Below are positions 34,739 through 43,283 of a DNA stretch of 64,000 nt, one piece after another. The stretch lies in assembly GCA_913055655.1 (NCBI GenBank), contig CAJXKA010000002.1, positions 124,001-188,000 of the forward strand, in the 5' to 3' direction. The notes beneath the pieces were generated by a model. It was not told where the DNA came from and did not search any database. It saw only the letters and a program-made list of their open reading frames with translations. Position 1 is the stretch's first letter. Each line of letters starts with the position of its first letter. Source of the DNA: an uncultured Oceanospirillales bacterium (GTDB lineage: Bacteria > Pseudomonadota > Gammaproteobacteria > Xanthomonadales > SZUA-36). The position numbers and the translations under genes are program-made.

Positions 34739-35551
34739 TTATTCCTGGCCTTCCATGTCCTGGAAGGCTTCGCACAGGGCAACGTTCTCGCCGGATTTCA
34801 CGATCCGTTCCAGGTTGATGGTTCCCGAAACCGGTATGGACGGAATGGCGTATTCCATCGTCGCGGTGATGCAGTCGTGGAACTCGATGGTGATGCTGCC
34901 GTAGCCGGTCGTGGTTTCCTGCTCCGGCGCCCGCGTGTCGAAGACGCCACCCGTGGTCAGTACGATGTCCATGATCGCGACGTTATCCTGCCAGCCGCCC
35001 TGGGCGGTCACCCAGCGGTGCCCGGGCTCGCCCAGTATCGCGGTCACATCATCCGGTGGTCGTTCGGTATCGAAAGTGAACCACGCAAGGAACATCCGCT
35101 CCGAATCCGGAAAGACGGCGAACAGCACTCCTTGGCCGGAAGTCTCGCGTTCGTACCAGGCGTCGTTAAGGCCGGGGTTGATCACGAACGGCGCCGCCGG
35201 CGCCGCCTCGACCACGATCAACCCGCTCATACCTATGCCGCCGGCAGCGCCATGCACGCTGCAGTGATAGCGATAGGTGCCCGGTGTGTCGAATGTGAAT
35301 TCGTAGGTGAACTGTGAAGCCGTGGGGCCTGAACTGAATAATCCGTCGTCGGATTCAACGTCGTGCTGCAGGCCGCCGGCCGCATTGACCCAGCGGACCG
35401 TGTCGCCCGCCTGGATGGTCAGCTGGCTGGGGGAAAAGAAACTGTCGCCGACTTCAACAACATGCACTTCCGCAGCGGCGTCCGAAGCGACGGCCAACAG
35501 CCCGGTGGCCAACAGCAGTCGCGCAATGAAATTCTGTTTCAGGCAATTCAT
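34739..35551 (-). CDS. Secreted cupredoxin with an uncharacterised C-terminal domain
   Basis: A 270-residue exported protein. The signal peptide is ARLLLATGLLAVASDAAA. Residues 27-125 form a plastocyanin-like blue-copper domain with ligands His in GLQHDVES and Cys, His and Met in YHCSVHGAAGGIGMSG. The rest is a second domain (NDAWYERETSGQG, LAWFTFDTERP, GHRWVTAQGGW, EFHDCITATMEY) that I do not recognise by name, although similar NDAWY-SGQG segments occur in other secreted proteins of this bacterial group from memory. An electron-transfer role is likely for the first domain only. Confidence 0.83.
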   Translation of the reverse strand: MNCLKQNFIARLLLATGLLAVASDAAAEVHVVEVGDSFFSPSQLTIQAGDTVRWVNAAGGLQHDVESDDGLFSSGPTASQFTYEFTFDTPGTYRYHCSVHGAAGGIGMSGLIVVEAAPAAPFVINPGLNDAWYERETSGQGVLFAVFPDSERMFLAWFTFDTERPPDDVTAILGEPGHRWVTAQGGWQDNVAIMDIVLTTGGVFDTRAPEQETTTGYGSITIEFHDCITATMEYAIPSIPVSGTINLERIVKSGENVALCEAFQDMEGQE

Positions 35552-35606
35552 GAGCACCTCAATTTCGAAGTGACCCCTCACCCCCAGTATAGGCGCTGCC
35601 ATCGAC

Positions 35607-36284
35607 TCATCCCGGTTTTCGGTGCCCACGGGAGGACGCCAGCCGGTCGGCGGCGTGCACGGGTTCAGGCAGCCGGTAGCGGGTGGCGCAATCCAGCACC
35701 CATTGCGTGGCGGTTTCGGTACTCACCCGATGCCCCGGTGACACGAACAGTGGCCGAACGTTGTCGCGCGTTCGCAGCACGGTGCCGATATTGGCGCCGT
35801 TGTGACGCAACGCAGAGCGGTCGCCCTTTGCAGGGCCGGGTTCGTCGAATTCACCCACCAGCCGCGACTTGCCGACGCCGATGGCGGGCCGGTCCAGCCA
35901 GAGCCCCAGGTGGCAGGCGATGCCCAGCCGACGCGGGTGGGCGATGCCCTGGCCGTCGCAAAGCAGCAGGTCAGGCAGCGTGTCGAGGGTTTCAAACGCG
36001 GCCAGGATCGCGGGCATTTCACGAAATGACAGGTAGCCGGGAACGTAGGGGAATGTGGTCGGAACACGTGCCAGCGCGGAGCCCACTGTCTCCAGGCCGG
36101 GCCAGCTTTTAACGATGATGGCCGCCCGGGTGACCGTGCCATTGTGTTCGAAACCGCAGTCCACCCCCGCGACGGTATGGACCGGACCCAGTCGGTCTTG
36201 AGTCTCTACGCGATCGGCGAGACGCGACTGCACGGCGCGCGCGGCGGCGATATCCAGGTTCCAGCGATGCAGCGCCCGGGGCAC
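35607..36284 (-). CDS. nfi: Endonuclease V
   Basis: A 225-residue deoxyinosine-specific endonuclease for repair of deaminated adenine. The active-site Asp residues are in VAGVDCGFE and LLLCDGQGIAHPRRLG; YLSFREMPAIL and GVGKSRLVG are family blocks. The start is GTG (MPRALHRWN). It is followed by an Mpo1-like gene 8 bases before its own start, on the same strand. Confidence 0.95.
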   Translation of the reverse strand: MPRALHRWNLDIAAARAVQSRLADRVETQDRLGPVHTVAGVDCGFEHNGTVTRAAIIVKSWPGLETVGSALARVPTTFPYVPGYLSFREMPAILAAFETLDTLPDLLLCDGQGIAHPRRLGIACHLGLWLDRPAIGVGKSRLVGEFDEPGPAKGDRSALRHNGANIGTVLRTRDNVRPLFVSPGHRVSTETATQWVLDCATRYRLPEPVHAADRLASSRGHRKPG

Positions 36285-36292
36285 GGGCGACG

Positions 36293-36763
36293 TCAGTACT
36301 TCAGGCCCAGCGCCCGGAAAACAAAGGCCATCAGCCAGGCGGGGCCGATGAGCAGGAACTGCAGGTCCTTGAAGAAAGAGGGTTTCTTACCCTCGATATG
36401 ATGGCCGATGAACTGGCCGATCCAGGCCGCGACGAACACGGTCAGCGCCACCGTCCAGAGCGGCCACGGTGAGATGGCTTCAACCCACATCGTCAGCGCG
36501 ATCATCAGCAGGTTCCACGCGAGCAATGCGTTACCGAGCGGGATCGACAGGCGGAAATAGTAGACCTGGGCCAGCACGAGGGCGATCACCGCCCAGTTGA
36601 ACGGTACCGGCCAGCCGCGAGTGTCCAGCGGGAACGGGATCGCCCAGAGCAGGGCGACCACCGTCCAGACGATGGCCGGCACGCAGACCCAGTGAATGAC
36701 CTTGTTGACCGCATTGCGGTGGCTTTCGCCGTACTCGTCGAGCAGTTCGGTCAGCGTGGTCAT
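36293..36763 (-). CDS. Mpo1-like/DUF962 membrane protein
   Basis: A 156-residue inner-membrane protein of the DUF962 (yeast Mpo1/YGL010w) family. HRNAVNKVIHWVCVPAIVW and QFIGHHIEGKKPSFFKDLQF supply the conserved His residues; four membrane segments are visible. Yeast Mpo1 is an iron-dependent dioxygenase that alpha-oxidises 2-hydroxy fatty acids, so a fatty-acid oxidation role is plausible but untested in bacteria. Confidence 0.88.
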   Translation of the reverse strand: MTTLTELLDEYGESHRNAVNKVIHWVCVPAIVWTVVALLWAIPFPLDTRGWPVPFNWAVIALVLAQVYYFRLSIPLGNALLAWNLLMIALTMWVEAISPWPLWTVALTVFVAAWIGQFIGHHIEGKKPSFFKDLQFLLIGPAWLMAFVFRALGLKY

Positions 36764-36791
36764 CGTGGGTGCTGCGCGGCCGGCTTCCCGG

Positions 36792-37679
36792 TCAGTTCTG
36801 GGTCAGGCGCCGCGCCACCTCGGCGTACTTGTCGCGCGTGACCTCGATCACTTCGTGCGGCAGGTTCGGCCCCGGCGCCTTCTTGTTCCAGTCCAGCGTT
36901 TCCAGGTAGTCACGCACGTACTGCTTGTCGAAGGACGGCGGTGATGAACCCGGGGCATAGGAATCGGCCGGCCAGAAGCGCGACGAATCCGGCGTCAGCA
37001 CTTCGTCCATGACGCAAAGCGTGCCGTCCTTGTCCAGGCCGAACTCGAACTTGGTGTCGGCGATGATGATGCCGCGTGCCTCGGCATGGTCGGCGGCCGC
37101 CTTGTACAGCTGGATGCTGATGTCCTTCACGCGATTGGCCATTTCCTCGCCGACCAGGCCAACGATGTGGTCGAAGGAGACGTTCTCGTCATGTTCGCCG
37201 ATGGCGGCCTTCGTGGACGGCGTGAACAGGATCTCCGGCAGCTTGTCGGCCTGTCGCAGGCCTTCCGGCAGCGGGATGCCACAGACTTCGCCGGTTTTCT
37301 GGTAGTCCTTCCAGCCCGAGCCGATGATGTAACCGCGCACGATGGCTTCCAGCGGCAGCGGTTCCAGCTTCTTCACCACCATCGAGCGGCCTTCGAGCTG
37401 CGCGGCCAGGCCGGTGTCGTCGAACACGTCATAGATGCTCATCGGTGACAGGTGATTGGCGACGATGTCCTCGGTCATGCCAAACCAGAAGTTCGACAGC
37501 TGTGTCAGCATCTCGCCCTTGCCGGGAATGGGGTCCGGCAGGATCACGTCAAAAGCGGAAATGCGGTCGGAAGCGACCATCAGCATGTGGTCGTCGCCAA
37601 CGGCGAAACAGTCACGGACCTTGCCCTGGTGCAGCAGCGGCAGGTCGGTAATCAGGTCGGTACGGTAATCGTGGGCCAC
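36792..37679 (-). CDS. purC: PurC, SAICAR synthase
   Basis: A 295-residue purine enzyme that joins CAIR and aspartate. [38 protein letters not shown] and the later [14 protein letters not shown] are diagnostic. It belongs to the longer bacterial/fungal form. I use a GTG start ([10 protein letters not shown]); no ATG suits the N-terminus. A perfect TATAAT lies on this strand at 37723-37728, about 44 bases upstream, with a weak -35. Confidence 0.96.
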   Translation of the reverse strand: MAHDYRTDLITDLPLLHQGKVRDCFAVGDDHMLMVASDRISAFDVILPDPIPGKGEMLTQLSNFWFGMTEDIVANHLSPMSIYDVFDDTGLAAQLEGRSMVVKKLEPLPLEAIVRGYIIGSGWKDYQKTGEVCGIPLPEGLRQADKLPEILFTPSTKAAIGEHDENVSFDHIVGLVGEEMANRVKDISIQLYKAAADHAEARGIIIADTKFEFGLDKDGTLCVMDEVLTPDSSRFWPADSYAPGSSPPSFDKQYVRDYLETLDWNKKAPGPNLPHEVIEVTRDKYAEVARRLTQN

Positions 37680-37777
37680 GTTGTCAATCCTATGGGGTTG
37701 TTTCTGCTCAATGTGGCCGGCAATTATATACTTCCGCCTCGCGATTTTCCGGCCCGCACCGACAAGAGCCCACAACG

Positions 37778-38584
37778 ATGAAATCTTCCGACTTCCCCTT
37801 GCCCCGTCACTGGTGGGGCAAAATCATCCTCGGCGTGCTGGGGATGTTGAAAGGCGGCATGACCGGCCTTGTGCTCGGCGTCATCACCGGTCATTTTATT
37901 GACCGGTTTATCGGCGGGCTGCGGGACCAGGGGCGCGTGAACGACCTGTTCCTGGACACGCTGTTCGCCGTGCTGGGCCATGTCTGCAAGGCCGACGGCC
38001 GCGTCACCGAGGTGGAAATCGCCGCCATTGAGCAGTTCATGGGCCAGCTGGGGCTGGAAGGCGAGAAGCGCCGCGCGGCGATCCGCCGATTCAACGAGGG
38101 CAAGGCCCGCGAATGGGACCTCGAAGCCGGCATGCATGATTTCGTCCAGGTCACGCACGCCAACCCGCAGGTCCGGCAGATGTTCCTGGAATACCTGCTG
38201 AACGGCGCCGCCGTGGACGGCGACATCACCCAGGCCGAACAGGAGGTGCTGTTCCGCGTCGCCCGGGCACTGCGTATTCCGACCATGGCCTTCGTCGCCA
38301 TGGTCAATGCCTATCGGGCCACGCATGCAGGCCGCGGCGGCGCCTATCGCGGCCCGCAGGCGACCGCGTCCTCGCTCGACCAGGCGTACGCGACCCTGGG
38401 CATGGAGCCGTCGGCCAGCGACGCGGACCTGAAACGCGCCTACCGCCGGCTGGTGGCGCGTTATCACCCCGATCGCCTGGCCTCCAGCGGCATGCCGGAT
38501 GCGATGATCGAACAGTCGAAGAACCGCGCGCGCGAGATCAACGTGGCCTGGGACGCGATCAAGGCCGCGCGTGGGATTAAGTGA
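37778..38584 (+). CDS. DjlA-like membrane J-domain co-chaperone
   Basis: A 268-residue DjlA-type protein. An N-terminal glycine-rich membrane segment ([20 protein letters not shown]) resembles the dimerising helix of DjlA. A TerB-like domain covers residues 55-165, and a C-terminal J domain has the catalytic HPD in ARYHPDRL. It would stimulate DnaK at the inner membrane. The TGA stop is followed at once by GTGAGTG heptamers. Confidence 0.9.
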   Translation: MKSSDFPLPRHWWGKIILGVLGMLKGGMTGLVLGVITGHFIDRFIGGLRDQGRVNDLFLDTLFAVLGHVCKADGRVTEVEIAAIEQFMGQLGLEGEKRRAAIRRFNEGKAREWDLEAGMHDFVQVTHANPQVRQMFLEYLLNGAAVDGDITQAEQEVLFRVARALRIPTMAFVAMVNAYRATHAGRGGAYRGPQATASSLDQAYATLGMEPSASDADLKRAYRRLVARYHPDRLASSGMPDAMIEQSKNRAREINVAWDAIKAARGIK

Positions 38585-38650
38585 GTGAGTGGTGAGTGGT
38601 GAGTGGTGAGTAGTAGAATCGCTTTTATCCACTCACCACTCACTACTCAC
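38582..38650. repeat. Inverted GTGAGTG heptamer arrays between djlA-like gene and rpe
   Basis: Three GTGAGTG and one GTGAGTA unit (38585-38612) follow the TGA stop. After a 17-base spacer, CACTCAC, CACTCAC and TACTCAC (38630-38650) complete an inverted repeat of about 21 bases. It leaves only 13 bases before the rpe ATG, so its stem may affect rpe translation as well as transcription. Confidence 0.88.
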
Positions 38651-38663
38651 CCAGGGTTTGTCC

Positions 38664-39338
38664 ATGAAACAGTCACCCGTCATCGCGCCTTCCATACTTT
38701 CCGCGGATTTCGCGCGCCTGGGCGACGATGCGCAGGCTGTGCTGGATGCGGGCGGGGACTGGGTGCATTTCGACGTGATGGACAACCACTACGTGCCCAA
38801 CCTGACCTTCGGGCCGATGATCTGCAAGGCGCTGCGCAACCACGGCATCACCGCGCCCATCGATGTGCACCTGATGGTCGAACCAGTCGATGACCTGGCC
38901 GAGGCCTTCGCCGGTGCCGGCGCGTCGTTGATCAGCTTCCATCCGGAGGCCTCCCGACATGTCGATCGCACCATCGGACTGATCAGGGATGCCGGCTGCA
39001 AGGCCGGTGTGGTGCTGAACCCGGCCACGCCGCTGGACGCCATCACCTGCGTGCTCGGCAAGGTCGACATGATCCTGCTGATGTCCGTAAACCCCGGCTT
39101 CGGCGGCCAGAAGTTCATTCCCTACGTGATGGACAAGATTCGCCAGGCCCGTGCCATCATCGATGACTCCGGTCGCGATATCCGGCTGGAAGTCGACGGC
39201 GGGGTCGATGTCGGCAACATCGGGGCGCTGTACGAGGCGGGCTGCGATACTTTCGTCTCCGGGTCGGCGATTTTCGGTTCTGGGGACTACGCGAAGACCA
39301 TCGCGGCGATGAAGTCCGAGATCGACTCGAGCGGGTGA
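38664..39338 (+). CDS. rpe: Rpe, ribulose-5-phosphate 3-epimerase
   Basis: A 224-residue TIM-barrel epimerase of the pentose phosphate pathway. [42 protein letters not shown] and [13 protein letters not shown] are diagnostic, including the metal-binding His and Asp. In many gammaproteobacteria rpe is followed by gph and trpE; here a repeat block and the sortase locus follow, and trpE lies 6 kb away. Confidence 0.97.
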   Translation: MKQSPVIAPSILSADFARLGDDAQAVLDAGGDWVHFDVMDNHYVPNLTFGPMICKALRNHGITAPIDVHLMVEPVDDLAEAFAGAGASLISFHPEASRHVDRTIGLIRDAGCKAGVVLNPATPLDAITCVLGKVDMILLMSVNPGFGGQKFIPYVMDKIRQARAIIDDSGRDIRLEVDGGVDVGNIGALYEAGCDTFVSGSAIFGSGDYAKTIAAMKSEIDSSG

Positions 39339-39351
39339 GCGTGTCGCGGGG

Positions 39352-39459
39352 GCGGGGTCGGGTTGTCTATACCCCGGACACGCTGTGAATACGTCCCTGT
39401 ACGCTCATCGGCGGCATCCTTGCCGCCGAAGGTCCGGGGTATAGACAACCCGACCCCGC
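39352..39459. repeat. Cloverleaf palindromic element, copy B
   Basis: Arms 39352-39378 and 39433-39459 pair perfectly over 27 bp around a 54-base interior. It is nearly identical to copy A; two differences in the outer stem are paired changes that restore or keep base pairing. The inner hairpin is CGGCGGCA-TCCT-TGCCGCCG. It starts 13 bases after the rpe stop and is followed by octamer array 4. Confidence 0.95.
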
Positions 39460-39468
39460 TGCGAGACG

Positions 39469-39556
39469 CTTTCCCGTCTCACCGTCTCACCGTCTCACCG
39501 TCTCACCGTCTCACCGTCTCACCGTCTCACCGATTCCCCGATTCCCCGATTCCCCG
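39469..39556 (-). repeat. Octamer tandem array 4 (TCTCACCG x7, ATTCCCCG x3)
   Basis: After a degenerate CTTTCCCG unit come seven exact TCTCACCG units and three exact ATTCCCCG units. The sortase TGA stop (minus strand) falls in the next, diverged unit (GATTCACGC). The ATTCCCCG variant also closes arrays 1 and 2. Confidence 0.95.
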
Positions 39557-39558
39557 AT

Positions 39559-40119
39559 TCACGCGGGGAGCGCGGTGATCACGCGGCGCAGTGGCCCGCC
39601 AGGGTCGAGGGCGTCGAAGGGCCAGCAGGTGACGAGCGTGAGGCGGTTGCGGGTGTCGTCGATGACCAGTTGCGTGTCGCGGCTGTCAATGACTTCCTGC
39701 TTCGTGACGCGGAAACGATGTTCGCTTGCTGGTGTTCGCAACACGATGATCGCACCGTCTTCCAGGTCGCGAAGGGCGCTGAAATGGGTGTCTCGATGGG
39801 CGCTGACAATGATGTCGCGGCCGTTCACGGGCGTCAGCGCGGCCGGCGCCCAGGCCAGGTTACGGCCGGAAGCGCCGGCCACGACCAGGTGACGGGTGCC
39901 CAGCGCAGGGATCAGCAGTTCGGCCACGGGCGAGGTGTCCGCCCATGGCCAGGGGCGGGCGTCGGGTTCGCCGGCGAGGACACGTTGCCAGGCGTTTTCC
40001 AGCAGGCGTTGGCCCAGCCAGGCCTTGGCGGGGATCCAGGCGGCCTGGGCGATGAGAAAAAGCGCGGCGACCGCGAGGGCCGCCGCGCAATACCGGCGAA
40101 GGATCAACGTGTTTTCCAC
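39559..40119 (-). CDS. Class GN sortase of the dedicated proteobacterial sortase system
   Basis: A 186-residue cysteine transpeptidase with one N-terminal membrane helix (AALAVAALFLIAQAAW). Catalytic residues are His in IIVSAHRDTHF, Cys in TLVTCWPF and Arg in GPLRRVITA. It is short, as Gram-negative class GN sortases are. It overlaps its VIT/VWA target gene by 16 bases and lies opposite a dedicated two-component system. The enzyme would cleave the C-terminal sorting signal of the target at the inner membrane; what nucleophile accepts the product is unknown. Confidence 0.92.
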   Translation of the reverse strand: MENTLILRRYCAAALAVAALFLIAQAAWIPAKAWLGQRLLENAWQRVLAGEPDARPWPWADTSPVAELLIPALGTRHLVVAGASGRNLAWAPAALTPVNGRDIIVSAHRDTHFSALRDLEDGAIIVLRTPASEHRFRVTKQEVIDSRDTQLVIDDTRNRLTLVTCWPFDALDPGGPLRRVITALPA

Positions 40120-42383
40120 GCGACGGAGAGCGCCCGGAGGGATTTCGCCGGTGAGCGGAACTTCGGGAACCGGAAGAAGGGGCGGGCGAACAGGCCGCCC
40201 GAGACCGCCAGGACCAGTAACGCCAGCAGCATCTGGGTTTTCCAGCCGGTGGCGGTGGCGGGGAACCCGGCCGTCCGGGCGGCACTGCCGGCCGGCAACA
40301 GGCTGGGGACTTCACCCGCCGCCATCGTGGCGCCCTGCGGCCGCGACGGTGTTTTGTCGACGGCGACCAGGCTGGTCCACTGGGTCAGCAGTTCGTAGTC
40401 CAGCGCGAGGTCGGTGACCGCGGCACGGGTCCACTCGGGGTCGGCGCCGAACACCGTGGCGTCCTGTAGCGCTTCGACTTTCTGCCGGGCCCACAGCGTG
40501 GCCAGGGTCTCACCGCCGTCGGTGACGGCGGGCGTGGCGAAGTGGCGCCACTCCGAGCCGTTCAGTTCGCCCACCACTTCAACGCCGGAGGGCATGCGTG
40601 GCAGGCGGGCGACCACCCACAGCGGCTCGCCGGCGTACAGGTCGGGAATGATCTCCGGGTAGTACTCCACGCCGGCGCCCCAGTCCAGCCGGATGCCGGA
40701 CACGGCCGGCAGGCGGATGCGGTTCCACAGCGCGGTCATGCGTTCACCCACCTGGTCGAGCTGGCCGATGTGGGTGGGGTGGCCGCGGCCGATCTCGGCG
40801 GCCTTGCGCATGAAGCCGCTGTTCGGCGCCGAGCCGATGGCCACGGTGAACAGCCGCGCCTCGCCAAGTTCGTTGGCGACCAGCGCCAGCAGGTCCTGTT
40901 CGTTGCCGACCGCGCCGTCGGTGACGAACACCACCTGGCGCAACAGCCCGGGATGGGTCGGTTGCCGCAGTGCGGCGCGCAGGGCCGGCGCCATCATCGT
41001 GCCGCCGTCAGCGTCCAGGCTTTTGACGAATGAAAGCGCCTGTTCACGATTGGCGTCGGTCACGCTGACGCTGCTGTCCCAGAGTGAGCGCGTCTCGCTG
41101 TTGAACTCGATGACGTTGAACCGGTCGCCGGGCGCCAGGCCCTCGATACCGCGGGCCAGCGCCAGGCGGGCCTGGTCGATGGAGGCGCCCATCATCGAGC
41201 CCGAGGTGTCGATGATGAAAATCACCTCGCGGGGCTGCGGCGCCAGCGCCTCGTCGCGCGGCGGGACCAGCATCAGCTGGGCATACACGTACTCGCCGTC
41301 GTCCCAGGTGTGCAGCGCGGCGCGGGCGTCTTCATCCAGCATCGGCGCCCAGCTGAGCTCGAAATCGCGATCGGGCGTGGCCAGGCCGTCGTTGAGCGTG
41401 ACCCGGTAGCCGTCCTTGCGCGGTTCGATGTCAACGTCGTGGTGCAGCGAGCGGATCGCGTCGAGGTCGATGCCCGTCAGCAGGTCCACCTGCAGCCGCA
41501 GCCGACGGTCGGGCGCGCCGGGTTGTGTTGGAAAATTGGTGACACTCGTGTAGGTCGGCCGCGGCGCCAGCGACGATGGCCCGGTCTCGAACCGTGGCGT
41601 AAACGTCATCGGCAGCCGCAGGCCGAAACGGCCGTCACTGAAATCGACATTCACCAAGTAGGCGATGACCACGTGGATGTCCTCGCCCGGGCCGATGTTG
41701 GCGATGCGGGTGCTGAACTGGTGGGCGCGTTCCTGGGTGACCAGGCCCGCCGTGTGGCCGGCGTCGCGCGCGGCCTGGTAGACGCGGGTGGCCTGCTCGC
41801 GTTCGTGGATCTCGCCTTCCAGCACGCGCTCGCCGGCGCGGATCCAGAGCCGGTCGACGGCGGCGCCGTCCGGCAGCGGGTAACGGTAGGTGCCTTCCAC
41901 CCACTGCGCGCTGTCGTTGGTGAAGGTCTGGGCAACGCGGACCCGCGCCACCAGGCCGGTCACCTCCACGTGAACCAGGGTGTCGAGCGCCAGTTGCACA
42001 TCCGGCTGCACCGAGGCCGCCGGGTTGGCCGTGCCGTTGCCGAGCGCCGTGTCCACGGCGGTGACGGCATCGGCAAGCGGTTGCAGTTCCAGGCCGAACG
42101 CTGCATCGGCCTGGGCGGTCTCCAGTCGCAGGATCAACATCAGCATCAGGGCGACGGCCAGGCACAGCAACACGCGGTCCTGCCAGCGCAGGTTGCGCCT
42201 GGGTTGGCCTGTTGCCGCAGACTCCCTTGCGCGCCGCGTCGCCCGGGCCTCGGCGCGGGCCAGGGCGCGGTGGCGGCGTTGCCGCGCCAGCACCAGTCGG
42301 GGATGTTGGGCCAGGGCGTCGCGCTCCAGGTCGTGGCGGATGGAGGCGTCGCCGCGTGGCGTGGTGGTGGGTTCGGCGTGCAT
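40104..42383 (-). CDS. VIT/VWA-domain sortase target protein
   Basis: A 759-residue membrane protein of the marine proteobacterial sortase target family. After a basic cytoplasmic N-terminus comes a membrane helix (VLLCLAVALMLMLIL). A VIT domain spans roughly residues 105-230 and a von Willebrand A domain follows (IFIIDTSGSMMGAS, MIDAS DxSxS). The C-terminus has the sorting signal FPATATG, a hydrophobic stretch (LLALLVLAVSGGLF) and a basic tail. VIT/VWA proteins usually bind other proteins or surfaces. The basic tail is unusually long, about 25 residues after the hydrophobic segment. Confidence 0.9.
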   Translation of the reverse strand: MHAEPTTTPRGDASIRHDLERDALAQHPRLVLARQRRHRALARAEARATRRARESAATGQPRRNLRWQDRVLLCLAVALMLMLILRLETAQADAAFGLELQPLADAVTAVDTALGNGTANPAASVQPDVQLALDTLVHVEVTGLVARVRVAQTFTNDSAQWVEGTYRYPLPDGAAVDRLWIRAGERVLEGEIHEREQATRVYQAARDAGHTAGLVTQERAHQFSTRIANIGPGEDIHVVIAYLVNVDFSDGRFGLRLPMTFTPRFETGPSSLAPRPTYTSVTNFPTQPGAPDRRLRLQVDLLTGIDLDAIRSLHHDVDIEPRKDGYRVTLNDGLATPDRDFELSWAPMLDEDARAALHTWDDGEYVYAQLMLVPPRDEALAPQPREVIFIIDTSGSMMGASIDQARLALARGIEGLAPGDRFNVIEFNSETRSLWDSSVSVTDANREQALSFVKSLDADGGTMMAPALRAALRQPTHPGLLRQVVFVTDGAVGNEQDLLALVANELGEARLFTVAIGSAPNSGFMRKAAEIGRGHPTHIGQLDQVGERMTALWNRIRLPAVSGIRLDWGAGVEYYPEIIPDLYAGEPLWVVARLPRMPSGVEVVGELNGSEWRHFATPAVTDGGETLATLWARQKVEALQDATVFGADPEWTRAAVTDLALDYELLTQWTSLVAVDKTPSRPQGATMAAGEVPSLLPAGSAARTAGFPATATGWKTQMLLALLVLAVSGGLFARPFFRFPKFRSPAKSLRALSVAWKTR

Positions 42384-42581
42384 GAGGTTGGCTCCGGCAT
42401 GGGTTGACGGTGCCTATTGAAACGCCGTGATGTGCGTTGGCGATGGCGGCGACGGCCCGGAATCGGGCGGAAATCGGGCGAACTTCGGGCGCGAAGGCCG
42501 GCAACCCGGCAGTCAGCACCGGAAATCGCTGTGCTTCGGTATCATGCTGGCGGAAGCCAGAACCGGTCGGGGAGTACCAGC

Positions 42582-43283
42582 ATGAGCATGCAACGCCAGG
42601 TCGCCATCGTCGAGGACGAGGCCGCCATTCGCCATAACTACGAAGACGCGCTGCGGCGTTACGGCTATGGCGTGCACGGCTATGGTGACCGGCCATCAGC
42701 CCTGGAAGCCTTCCGCCGTCGCCTGCCGGATCTGGTCATTATCGATGTCGGGCTGGGCCAGGATGTCGAGGGTGGCTACGAACTCTGTCGCGAGCTGCGC
42801 GCCATGTCCAAGAGCCTGCCGATTATCTTCCTGACCGCGCGTGATTCCGACTTTGACGTCATCTCGGGGCTTCGGCTGGGCGCGGACGACTACCTGACCA
42901 AGGACATCAGCCTGCCGCACCTGGTGACCCGCGTCGCGGCGCTGTTCCGTCGCGTCGAGGCCCTGTCCGGCCAGTCGGGCGAGGAGAACGCGTTGGAACG
43001 CGGCCCGCTGAAGCTCTCCATCGAGCGCATGGAAGTGCACTGGAACGGTGTCAAGATCCCGCTCACCGTGACCGAGTTCTGGATCGTCCATTCGCTGGTG
43101 CGCCGCCCGGGACACGTGCGTTCGCGCCAGCAGTTGATGGACGACGCCAACGTGCTCGTGGATGACCAGACCATCACCAGCCACGTCAAGCGCATCCGGC
43201 GCAAATTCGTCGCCATCGACCCGGCGTTTGATCACATCGATACCCGCTACGGCGCCGGCTACTGCTGGAAGCCCCCCACTTGA
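42582..43283 (+). CDS. pdsR: Response regulator of the dedicated sortase system
   Basis: A 233-residue OmpR-like regulator. The receiver has VAIVEDEAAIR, phospho-acceptor Asp in LVIIDVGLG and Lys in DYLTKDISL; the C-terminal winged helix ends TRYGAGYCWKP. Its stop overlaps the TTG start of the kinase. It is divergent from the target and sortase genes across a 198-base spacer in which no gene or clear promoter is visible, and it probably controls them. ATG 42582 follows GGGGAG. Confidence 0.9.
   Translation: MSMQRQVAIVEDEAAIRHNYEDALRRYGYGVHGYGDRPSALEAFRRRLPDLVIIDVGLGQDVEGGYELCRELRAMSKSLPIIFLTARDSDFDVISGLRLGADDYLTKDISLPHLVTRVAALFRRVEALSGQSGEENALERGPLKLSIERMEVHWNGVKIPLTVTEFWIVHSLVRRPGHVRSRQQLMDDANVLVDDQTITSHVKRIRRKFVAIDPAFDHIDTRYGAGYCWKPPT

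Noticed and set aside
39469..39556. Octamer arrays as CRISPR
   Set aside because: Units are contiguous 8-mers with no spacers and no cas genes are present.
39363..39578. Open frames translating to repeated SHRLTVSP
   Set aside because: They are only the stop-free strand of the octamer array; composition is repeat-derived and no ribosome-binding site is present.
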